From positions 471,128 through 494,556 of the forward strand of contig NW_003120924.1 in the NCBI RefSeq assembly GCF_000003605.2: 23,429 bases of DNA, in the 5' to 3' direction. Shown piece by piece: positions 9,661 to 22,100 of this stretch (within the stretch, counting starts at the first letter, position 1; each line of letters begins with the position of its first letter). A program made the position numbers and the translations under genes. Under the pieces are notes generated by a model. The model did no database searches, was not told where the DNA came from, and worked only from the letters and a program-made list of their open reading frames with translations. This DNA comes from Saccoglossus kowalevskii. Taxonomy: Eukaryota; Hemichordata; Enteropneusta; Harrimaniidae.

Positions 9661-9980
9661 CACATAACCAGTGGCTATAAGGTCACATGATGCACATAAC
9701 CAGTGGCTATATGGTCACATGATACACATAACCAGTGGCTACATGGTCACATGATGTACATAACCAGTGGCTACATGGTCACATGATGCACATAACCAGT
9801 GGAAATATGGTCACATGATGCACATAACCAGTGGAAATATGGTCACATGATACACATAACCAGTGGAAATATGGTCACATGATGCACATAACCAGTGGAA
9901 ATATGGTCACATGATGCACATAACCAGTGGAAATATGGTCACATGATGCACATAACCGGTGGTTATAAGGTCACATGAAC
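9661..9980. repeat. 32-bp minisatellite, about ten copies
   Basis: The unit cacataaccagtggctata followed by aggtcacatgatg repeats every 32 bases (starts at 9661, 9693, 9725 and so on to 9949). There are two variants: ctata/ctaca copies on the left and gaaatat copies in the middle, with one gttataa copy last. Decayed copies (tacataaccaatgcacatga and similar) extend left to about 9500. Each unit holds an E-box palindrome tcacatga. The array ends about 45 bases beyond the stop codon of the RalGEF gene, so it is probably in its 3' UTR. Confidence 0.95.
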
Positions 9981-10024
9981 ACACCCTGTGCTATGCTGTG
10001 GTTGAACATCTTTACAGTTTTTCT

Positions 10025-10194
10025 CTAACTAGTAGATGATTTTTTCTTGATCAGTAATTTTATTCTACTATTTCTCTTTTTAAGCACTGGTCGTTTTTCT
10101 GATGGTGACTGCTTCTTCCTAAGTTCAAAGGTCAAATCCGGTGCAGACTGATTGATTGCATAAAATACATTGCACTTGTCAGGGATCACCATTT
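10025..10194 (-). CDS. Rgl: RalGEF terminal exon: end of RA domain and basic tail
   Basis: The exon follows tctcgcag and encodes [20 protein letters not shown] and TFELRKK, matching the [23 protein letters not shown] end of the RalGDS RA domain. A lysine/arginine-rich tail ([19 protein letters not shown]) and TAG follow. The basic end resembles the RalGDS C-terminus in character and could aid membrane contact (inference). Confidence 0.95.
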
Positions 10195-13100
10195 CTGCGA
10201 GAAAAAAAATTTAACAGTTAGAACGCTAGAATGTCAGTAATTTAAAATTTTTCTTTTTATGTAAATGTTGACTATCGGTAATGAAGCTATTTTTGATTTA
10301 TAACTATAATCTAACTCTGTTCTCAATTCAATTTATTAGTCTGGATAAAGAAAAACTGTGCGGGAACAAAATATGGTAAGAATTGATTACAGTATGAAAT
10401 TTTGTTCTTTCACAAATTGTTAAAATGTGCTGCAACTGGGAAGAGTCAATTTATTAAGATCGAGATGCAAACTTAATGTTCTACACAAAAATAGTAGTTC
10501 TGTCGTCTAAAATAAAATGCACATTCAACTATGACAGAGTCATAGACTCTAATCGGTCTGAAGGTGTTTTAATCTGGGAGTAAGTGCAACTTTTCTTTTG
10601 ATGGTAAATAAAATGCATGGCCACTTTTAATTCTAATCATATGTAAATTAGGTCTTGTGTCTATCTGAAATTTATGATAAACACGTAAAAATACTGTATT
10701 TGCTCTACTGGTAGCAGATGAATTTACTTAAATGACAGAGGTGCATTTATGATTGAAATGATGCATACTGGTAATTCAATGATAGAGCATACTAAAAATT
10801 GAAAATACTGTAAAAAATTGTATTTAACAGACATTGTTTAATTAATACGTTGCGGCGGTTCTATATTGAACATGACGCAATATGAGAAATGATGCTTTAA
10901 ATCAAAGAAAGCTTAGAAAGAACTCCCGTGTGCTGAGAGTATTGGAGACACATTAAAAATTAATTCAAAATTACTTGAACTTGAGATGTTGATGGAAACA
11001 CAGAAAACTAATTATGCAAATTAGGTAACTAATATGAACAGATTTAAGTGTAAAACTAATAAGGTCTGCACAATGTACCAAGTTTCATTGAAATGTGATT
11101 AGAACCAAAATAATATTAATTATTATGCTAATTAGAGAATTAATATGAACAGATTTTAACCCAAAATTAGTCAGGCTGTCTATTGTCCTCGAGCACTTAT
11201 GTACCAAGTTTTATTCAAATGTGATGATCAATACTTGAGATATCAGTATTAATTAATTAATTATATTAATTAGGTGATTAAGAAGCATAAATATTTACCA
11301 AAAACTAATATGGTGTATAGTCCTAGGTTCATTGAAATGTGATGGGTACTCTTTAAAAGTTTCATTGAAATCCAAAGAGTGGCTTTTAGACATCAGTGCA
11401 ACAGCCATAAAACAGCAGAAAATTAACTAATTATGCAAATTAGGTAATTAATAGGCACAATTATTTATCCCAAAATTAATCAGGTATCTGCAGTCCTAGA
11501 ATATCTATGTCGCAAGTCTCATTGAAATGTGATGATTAGTACTTGAGATATCAGGTGAAAAGCTGAAANNNNNNNNNNNNNNNNNNNNNNNNNNNNNNNN
11601 NNNNNNNNNNNNNNNNNNCATGATCATTACTACTTGAAATATCAAAAGCTGAAAATTAATTAATTATGCAAATTAGGTAATTAATATGTACTGATATTAC
11701 CCTAAAAACTATCAGGTCTGTGCAGTGTCATATGACATATATGTACTCATATGACATATAAGTTTTATTGACATGTTATGATTAGTACTTGAGATATCAG
11801 TGGAAAAGCCGAAAATTGATTAATCATTATGTAAATTAGGTAATTAATAATATTAACAGATTTTTACCCAAAAATAATCAAATCTGCGCATTAGTTCAGA
11901 GCATCCATGTGCCAAGTTTCATTGAAATCCAATGAGTGGTTCTTCAAAAATCAGTGAAACAGTCATAGAACAGCTTAAAATCAGTTAATTATCATGCAAA
12001 TTAGGTAATTAATATTCATAGATTTTTACCCAAAACTAATCAAATCTGGGTATTGGTTCAGAGCATCCATGTGCCAAGTTTCATCAAAATCCAATGAGTG
12101 GTTCTTCAGATATCAGTGGAACAGTCTTGGAACAGCTAAAAATCAGCTAATTATCCAGCAAATTAGGTAATTAATATTCATAGATTTTTACCAAAACCTA
12201 ATCAACTCTGCGCATCATTCCAGAGCATCTATGTACCAAGTTTCACAAAAATTTGATTAGTGGTTCTTGAGATAACGGTGGCACAAAAAAAGTGACATAC
12301 ATACATACATACATACATACATACATACATACATACATACATACATACATACATACATACATACATACTACATACATACATACGACATACAGACATACAG
12401 ACAGGGTAGCTGCAAAGACTCCCTTTTGTGCTTCGCACACGGGAGTCAATAAAATTAAAATTTTTAGTTCTGAAAAATCATTCCATATGAAATTGTTTTT
12501 GTGATATTTTTGACTGATGTATTTACCTTCGTCGTCTGGCAGAAGCTGAACTAATTCATAGCTGCTGATTGGTTCTTCATCCTTTTGGTATTTGCATAAT
12601 GCTGTTGCTATGACAGCAGGTGTATGCTCTTCATGGTTTACCTACAGGTAATACAATTGATTGTAAATTCATTTTATCTGGTAACTTGGGTTTTGTCTAA
12701 CACAAACAAGGAAATTATGTAAAATGTGCAAAATGAGACACTAAAACAATGAAAAAATAAAAAACAAAATTTAAACAACATTTTTTAGAAGACTTGTGTA
12801 TTTAAAGATATAATTGTTTCAATTAATTCAAAATTCCATACTAATTGAATGAATACTAACATTCGTTGCCATGACAACATCCTTTATTTTAAGATAAATA
12901 ATTCTATATTATCCAGCAATATAAAATTAAATTAAAAAGATCAAAGTTGTTAATATTGACTTTTTAATTATTATTTTATGTTTAAATTTCAATCATTAAT
13001 AAAAGGCAAATGTAAATTTTGGAAACTGCCATATTATTTCTTATTGTCAAATAAGTCATTTCATATTCGGAAATTACAAATCCTAATAAGGTAAGTTGTA

Positions 13101-16100
13101 TAATAACATTTGTTGATACTTACTAAAATACTCTTGTAAATATTGCCCTGGTCTGAGTTGTTCTCCATGCTCACTTTGATAGCACAACTTGTTGGAGACA
13201 GGTATCTAGGCGACAACGGTGTCAGTGATGAAGAAGAGCTGATTGATGATAATTCTATTGATAAGGATGAGCAGGATGACGATCTTGACATTCTCTGTCG
13301 AAGAAAATAAAATAGAATAATTAATTAAAATTATTAATATAATGAAAAGCCATAAAATCTGAACAGCAAGTAAGAGTGGTTTTCACAGAGTATTTTCCAG
13401 AGTGAAGCTATGTCACAAAACTTTCTATGTTGTTCTAACACGCACCATTGTTCTGTGTATTTCTATGGGCTCTGTGCGAGCTGATGTAGAACGCCGGTCG
13501 AGCCGGTGAAAACAGCTAAAGTCAAGGAAACAACACAAACTCAACTTTTAGGTATGGTTTTTATGGTCTTTGTTTTCACTGCTGCGTTTGCCAGGCGGTG
13601 AAATGCTTCGATGTCCGCCTTCGAGAATACCACTTCAAAAGTTAATAAGTTATTTTTTAGAGTCAAAATTAGCATGGAAATAAAACTTAGAAACCAGTGT
13701 TCTCCCAAGGTATTTTTGGGCAGGTTCATTGTTTTACTGTGCAAGAAAACAATATAAATTATGTTATTCTAATAAGGCTACTCATTATGTAAATTAAGCT
13801 GTATTGTTATTTAAATGATATACATAATTGTTTAAAAGAACCACTGGAACTTGCCACAATGTTGGGTCAGCACAAGTTTTTTCAGGAAATAACCTTGTCA
13901 AAAGTGTACAGTTGTTTAATAACCTAAATTGAGCTTATTGTTCTATAGCAATATTTAGTCCATGGCAAATGCAATACCCACCATCAATCCAGGTGCTGGC
14001 GAATCTGAACTTGAAACGCTGACTCCATCTTCTGAACTTGTAGATGACCCACTTGAAGACCAATGAAATATAGCCGATCTTCGTCGCCACGTTCCTCTGA
14101 AAACAAAAAGTAAAATTAAAAACATTTCAAAAACCAATGAAAAGGATGAGCTTAGTTGATGTCAAAATAGCACATTAAATTGATTTTCGCTGAAGGAATG
14201 ATTCAGTGAAAATAAAATCCATTGAATATACCTTTTATCCTATATTTTACATTCAACTTGTCAAAAATCAGTAAAAATAAATTCCATACAAAACACCCAA
14301 AAAGTCCTTTCAGCGAAAACTAATTCCAGCTAAAATAAATATTTTACAGTAGTAAAACCATACCTACCTTGCACCAATCAATATAGAGTGAGCCATGCCC
14401 AAGAGTTCAAATGGCTAAGTATGAATAAGCATAGCAAAATATGCAGTGTTCTCCCCAGAAATTTTTCATAGAGTCGCGGCTAATTTGCATAATAATTAGC
14501 ATATAATTAGCATAAATTAACATATTGTTTGTCATATGGGGAAATAAAACAAAACCAGTTTTTTTCCTTTTTTTCTATTTATTTTATGTACAATCTGTAT
14601 ACAATTATTGCACTGCATGTTTAGTATTGCAAATGTCCTGCAGAAATACTGAGTTTTCTGTTTCTTTGCTTGGCCCAGCAATCAGCAACTTTATAAAACC
14701 CTGTTCAGTCCCGGTAAATTAAACATGGGGTTGATTATTCTCATTGCTTGTCTTCCGTTTCTGTTGTTTTCCGATTAAGTACAACAACTGTTACGAGTCA
14801 CGATACTTAACACGCTACTATGTTCGAGCAATAATAGTTTTTCTGGCTGAAATTATCCATCTTTATGTATTTTTTTTAATCATCGATGTTGTCTGTTCAA
14901 CACAATTGTGAACAATTCGAGACAACGGAGGTCTGAATTACGAATTGTCGCCATTGTTATACCACGTAATATTGAGGTTTTTCTTCCAAGAAATAACACA
15001 AGTGTCACTCCAATTTCCACACGTTTCTTGATTAGAATTCCCGATTTCTTGATAAATATATTATTTTCAATTATGCTTCACTTAATTCATCCGAATCTGA
15101 GCACGATATGCGATCCGAGTGGGAAGTTCACGCTCGCTGGATCTTACATGGGTGACGCCATCTTGGATTCACAATCACAAGGTCAAAATTGTTTACATCA
15201 TAAATATATATTTTTTCACATTTTGATCTCAAAAAACAAATACAATATCAAAAATACTGACAAAAATCAAAACTTAGAATAATAGTACGACTACATTTCT
15301 AAAAATAATAATGAAAATACGTTTCGTACACACCAGAAACATGTGGCTTTTGACCCCAAGTGTGACTATATCATTTGCATATGAATATACGTTTGGCAAA
15401 GAGCGTTTGACACCGGGGCTTACGGCTTTGTCTTTATAGAACTGCTTTGTTTTTTTAAAACGATATCCAACCAATGAGAAAATCCCGGGAAATTGGCGTT
15501 AATACAATGCATTTGTAGATTTAACTAGTTAGCCAGGAAAATTACAGTCTACAGAGACTGAAGAAATCAGATCACGGGATAAATAATAGCATCGCGGAGG
15601 AAACACAGCGTCGCGGGCAAATTCGATCGCGTCGGGGCCCGCGACGCTGTTTTGGCCTGGGGAGAACACTGATATGTCATGTGACTTACCCGAAACTAAA
15701 CTGTGACTTTTTGTGGCTTGGTGTCTTTGGACTGAGCGGTTCAATAATACATGACAGATGATAGCTAGGGAAGAAAAAAAACGTTTTTAGAATATTATAC
15801 TAAATTTATTTAATAATTTTCTTGCATACTGTTTGGTACACATATACTCAAGTGTTGATAATAATCTCTGTCAAAAAACAAACAATTTGCATAATAATAC
15901 AATATAATTTGATGTACTATGAAAAAAAAAAAAAATTAACAAAATCTTTAGCTTAGTGGTTTTTAACTAGCACCCTAGCTTACATGTTGTGAACTGAGCA
16001 AACAAAATCTGACACCTTAGCTTAGGGGTTTTGAACTAACACCCTAAACTTACATGTTGTTAACTGAACTAAGCAAACAGAATCTGGCACCCCTAGCTAG

Positions 16101-19100
16101 CTTACAGATTGTGAGCTGAGCAAACAAAATCTGGCCCCTAAACTTAGTAGTTTTGAACTGAGCACCCTAGCTTATATGTTGTGTACAGAGCAAACATAAT
16201 TTTGAACCCCTAGCAACCAAATAGATTGTGAACTGAGTAAACAAAATCTGGCTCCTTAGCATAGTGGTTTTCAACTGAGCACCCTAGCTTACAGAATATA
16301 AACTGAGCAAACAAAATCTGGCCCTTTAGCTTAGTTGTTTTGAACTACCGGTAGCACCCTGGCTTACATGTTGTGAACTGAGCAAACAAAATCTGACACC
16401 TTAGCTTAGTGGTTTTTAACTAACACCCTAGCTTACATGTTGTGAACTGAGCAAACAAAATCTGACACCTTAGCTTAGTTGTTTTGAACTAGCACCCAGG
16501 CTTACATGTTGTGAACTGAGCAAACAAAATCTGGCACCCATAAATGAAAATAACCACGACAATTACAAAAGGAATATTTGTGGAAGATTACAACGGAAGT
16601 AATATGCTTTTAATAGTCAGATTCTTTTTTTCATTTTAATTCAAGGTTTTCATTCTGAAAGCTCTTCTCTGTTTGGTTGATTCATGAGCAATGCAGGTTG
16701 AGCAGCCAATCAACACAATCCAAACAATAAGACTGCACCATACCTTTGTTCATCTGTGTATATCTTGACTCCATCCATCCACTTCTGGAAATCTTTGTCA
16801 GAATGGATGTGATAGTTCTGAGCTGCCTTCTGCAGAAGTCTAATCTGAGCAAGAAGTTCAAATTCCTGGAAAGTGAAAAAATAAATTTATCGTAAAATTA
16901 TTTTATTTCAATATTTTCCTCAATACCCTCATTTGGGATAACCAATGGCGGGGTTGACATTTCATTTATAAATATTTTCTAAATATTTAACAACCATTTA
17001 GCAAATCACAGCAACTGGTGAGAATGAAACTAATTTCAAATTGAGAGGGCCACCCACAGAACTTAGTTACAACCCAAACTTTTAATCAATTATTCATATA
17101 TTATATTTTATCATTAGGCCAGACTTTTTTTATTTCTTGTTTCTCAAGTTTTTATAAGGGAATTTTTTTGAGGAGGGCGGAAAAAAATTAAAATTTTTTT
17201 TTTTTTTTCTATTAGATTTGTGTGATTCTCAAAGAATTGTAAATAAGATCATTGATCGGAAGGAAGAAATGAAATAAAATTTTATTCCATAACCTTGTTT
17301 CTCATCTGCGCGAGACTTCAGTTCTTTGATCATGATACTTCCACGAAAATGCAACTTGGATTTGGTATGCGGTGGGCGGTAAAAAAATGAAGATAAAAAT
17401 AATATTTTTTTAGCAATTTTTTGCGAGAAATTACGCTGAAATAAAATTTTATTTTTATTCTTATTTCATTTTCGACTCCTGTTCATTCGCCGGCTTCGCG
17501 AAACAAGGGATAATAAAAGTCTGGTCTTATGGCACCAGCTTTTCCAATATAAATATAATTTGAAACCAAGTTCTTTTACAGTATGCATATTAGGCTAGGG
17601 TGTCATTCAAGAAAGGCAGACTTCCTAGTTTGATGGATAATGTGACATACCTTTCTCTTCTTTTCAAAGTTGATATAACCATTTTGTAATATATCATCGG
17701 GATATGCTGAATGAATCATCATTAGATCAGTGAGGAATGTACCCAGGTATGGAATTGTCCCATGAACGATACTAGACTGGAGGAAGAAAAATCAATTAAC
17801 ATTGTTATCATTTGAAATAAATTAAAGACAAGTCATTGAAAATGACACAGTCCCTGTTAAATTTTTGAAAGTTCTCTTTGTGCTCGTCATATTAAAGTGG
17901 AAGGGTTGTCGCGAGCGTGTCCTTGAAACTTGAGTTCCAAGTGGCGCATACAACAGATTGTTTATTTACATCAAAACACATGTTCCGTGTGGTAGTAATA
18001 TGGCCAAAAATAAAAACAGCCGTTATTCAGCCATCTTTGATCTGATTATGAAACACACTGATATGTATGATGTATGTGCCAAATATGAATGAAAATGGTA
18101 CATAAATTGTGCAAATATAGTAGTAAAGCCAAAAAGTCAGATGGCTGTCAATCGGCCATCCTTGACCAGATTTTGAAACAAATTGTCATGGACATGCATC
18201 CTATTTAAACATGTATAAAGTACATGTATGTGCCAAATTTGAATGAAAACTGACAGAGCATGTCCAAGATACCGCATAAAAAACAAAAACAAGATGTCTG
18301 CCAGTCGACCATCTTTGATCCAATTGCGAAATATATCGTCATGGACATGTATCCTAACATGTATAATCTATGTACCAAGTTTGAATGACAACTGACAAAG
18401 CATGTCCAAAATACAACATTTTAAAAAAACAAGATGGCTGCCAGTCGGCCATTTTGAATCAAATCCCTAAACCACTGCATGTGCATATGTCCCACATAAG
18501 GTACTAGGCACATGCAAAGAATGAACGGAATCGGTCCACAGGATTCTGAAATATGACTCTGGACAGACTGACGCATGGACGGACGGACGGACAGACAGAC
18601 GGACGGACGGAAAGACTCAGGAACTCACGAACGGCCAGGGACATGTATCCTAACATGTATGATCTATGTACTAAATTTGAATGAAAACTGACAAAGCATG
18701 TCCAAAATACAACATTTTCAAAAAACAAAATGGCTGCCAGTCGGCCATTTTGAATCGAATCGCTAAACCACTGCATGTGCATATGTCCCACATGGAGTAC
18801 GAGGCACATGCAAAGAATGAACGGAATCGGTCCACAGGATTCTGAATTATGACTCTGGACAGACTGACGCACGAACGGACGGACGGACACACGGACGGAC
18901 GGACGGATGGAAAGACTCAGGAACTCACGAGCGGTCGGGGACATGTATCCTAACATGAATGATCTATGTACTAAAATGGAATGAAAACTGACAAAGCATG
19001 TCCAAAATAAGACATTTTCAAAAAACAAGATGGCTGCCAGTCGGCCATTTTGAATCGAATCGCTAAACCACTGCATGTGCATATGTCCCACATGGAGTAC

Positions 19101-22100
19101 GAGGCACATGCAAAGAATGAACGGAATCGGTCCAAGGGATTCTGAGATATGACTCCGGACGGACGCACAGACGCATGCACGGACGGAGACCGAATTATAA
19201 GTTTTCGGACATCTACTATCGACCAATCAGAATTCATTTTGCAGTAAACATCTGGCTGTCGGCCAACCAGAATTGATATTGCATAAAATACCTGGCTATC
19301 AGCTGATCAATTTTTTTTTTAAATAAAGACAATTATTGCACAATACAGACGCAGATCCAGCTTTATAAAAACTTACCAACTCTTTCTTGAGAGACTTTCT
19401 CCTCATGGTTCTCGATCGTATTGTAGATGATTTGTCAACAAACTTGGCAGTGCCTTCCTGTGTTTAGTACAAGATATAAAACATACATCATAAACTTATA
19501 CTATGAGTAAGCTGGTCAGCTATATAAAGTTATAATGACAAGGACGGAAACTTGCTAAACAGTAGTTTGTTCATTTTTGAACCAGAACTGTGGAGCAGCT
19601 CTTCCAATGTAGGAATACAATGTTTTCCCCAGACCTAAGAATATGATGTTTTACTGTGCTTGTCACAGAAATGCCGTGTTTGAATACTGACAGAAAAAAT
19701 ACTGTTGGGAACCAGAAATTGTATATAACACATCAACCTACCTTCATTAAAATTTCTCTCCATGCCTCATGATTATTTTCATGTGAAAAGATTTCAGAAA
19801 GTTCTTCAAATATCACCACAGAATCCCTGCAATCGTGAATGATAGACAGGTTGTAAAAACAAAATAAATGTTGATGTTACTAACAGAGGGCGCTTCATAG
19901 GAAGTGAGTGTAAATTGATTTTTTTTTTGTATTTAACATTGTGTTTCAATAGAATGAAATGTCGTTGAAATTTTATTTCTTTATAGGAAACAGAATTTAG
20001 ACACAATCTAAAAAGTGAATCAATGTGACCTATGACCTGAGCTTGAACTTAGACACACTACTTACTTTGGCACTGCCGTCCACGTCCTCCGTAGTCTGTG
20101 AATACAATTGGCTTGCAAACCAGATAATATTGCTTTCAAAGATGAAAAATTCTTCAAGTTTCTACATTCCTAGAAGACAATACAAATACATGTGAGGAAG
20201 CACTGAGAACTGAAAGTACTACAATTGGTAGAACATGCAAATCAGCTACATGGGCCCTCTAGACAGATTATTATAATAATAATAACTTTATTGTAATTAT
20301 ATATTTTGAATAGAACATAGTCAAATGCTATTCTAAGAAACAAACCGAAATGAAGAAAATAAATATACTGACAACACTGGGTTAGAAAGTGGTACTTTCG
20401 TTAATATAAATTGCCAGTTCTATATGTATGTTGCCCATAATATATATAAACTTTGCTTCATTATCTAACATATTGAAATGATGATTTGAGGTTTGTGCTG
20501 ATTGAATTAAGCTCATCGTGCTGTCTTGCTTCTTTGTGTTGTGGACAATCAATCAGAAGTGAAATTCATCCTCAACTTTATTAGTACCACACCTTTCACA
20601 CATTCTATCATCCGCTTTTGTTTTTGGTCTTGTATGATAACTTTTCTCTATCATTAAATTACCGGTATGATCACTAATTCTGAGTTTGCATACATATTTT
20701 CTATAAATTGTATTTTTAATTTTCGTCTAGTACTGCTCTGTTTTAAATTGATATGACGTTCCACTGAAGCACAAGGTGTTACAGCTAGCTGTGCTAATTC
20801 ACTAGTGTGACATTGATATAATGACATTGAAAAACATCTTACTACAGTTATGTAATGTGTAGTTTGATGAAATTAAATTCATATTTTGAATGTAAAAACA
20901 AAAGGAATCAGGACCACAACATTTTTGTTTGTGTTTGTTTTTTAAGACCGACTTCTCCAGTAGTCAACAATCCACATGATTTTTGGGAGATTCTATTTTG
21001 AATCAGAATTTCTATAAGTTCTGACTGAAACTATCCCATAATAGTACTTTGTCATAAGAAACTATCCCATGATTTTTTGGAGATTCCATTTTGAATCAGA
21101 ATCCCTGTCAGTTCTGACTGAAACTATCCCATAATAGTACTTTGTCATAAGAAACTATCCCATGATTTTTGGGAGATTCCATTTTGAATCAGAATCCCCA
21201 TCAGTTCTGACTGTAACTATCCCATAATAGTACTTTGTCATAAGAAACTATCCCATGATTTTTTGGAGATTCCATTTTGAATCAGAATCCCTGTCAGTTC
21301 TGACTGAAACTATCCCATAATAGTACTTTGTCATAAGAAACTATCCCATGATTTTTGGGAGATTCCATTTTGAATCAGAATCCCCATCAGTTCTGACTGT
21401 AACTATCCCATAATAGTACTTTGTCATAAGAAACTATCCCATGATTTTTGGGAGATTCCATTTTGAATCAGAATACCCATCAGTTCTGACTGTAACTATC
21501 TCATAATAGTACTTTGTCATAAGAAACTATCCCATGATTTTTGGGAGATTCCATTTTGAATGAGAATCCCTATCAGTTCTGATTGCAACTATCCCATAAT
21601 AGTACTTTGTCATAAGAAACTATCCCATTACTTTGTCTCACATGAGTATCCCATAATAGTATGTGTTATACAGAAGTATCCCATAATATTTACCTGTGCT
21701 ATATGTATCCACTTGGTAATGATCTTAGCTCTCAATGATGCCTTCAGTGTTGGGTCACCGAGTATCGTTGATATCACTAGATATGATACTTTATTGAATT
21801 GTTCAACAGTAGCTTTCACAGTTGACGCTATGGAGTCTTCTTTGTCTCTCTTTGACCATAGCGTTCCAAGGCAATGCGGTATTACCACTTGTCGAAACAA
21901 GGTCTAGTTGACATTTAAAAAAACAAAACAAGTATGAAGTATAATATGTAGCAAGCAATGCCCGGCAAGCAAGCACAGTCGAGTAGTTTATCGATTTACT
22001 AAAAATAGAACTGACTTAACCGTAGAACGTTAAAGTGTGTGAACTGAGGGAATCAAAGTAATAGTCCCTGTGCAAGTTCAGAGTGATTTGAGATGGTGCC

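Noticed and set aside
12229-12504. Three overlapping open frames on both strands
   Set aside because: They come from the (acat)n microsatellite, which lacks stops in several frames.
14908-15282. 124-codon plus-strand frame inside the hAT-like element
   Set aside because: It has no zinc finger, RNase H-like fold motif or dimerisation region expected of a hAT transposase. It is probably chance in a non-autonomous element.
18504-19226. 240-codon open frame on the minus strand
   Set aside because: It crosses tandem ~300-bp units whose length is near a multiple of three. The product repeats itself and contains ggac-run-derived RPSVRPSV segments. It lies inside a RalGEF intron and has no domain.
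21560-21907. 115-codon plus-strand frame
   Set aside because: It is antisense to the RalGEF exon 21903-21694 and to the 93-bp array.
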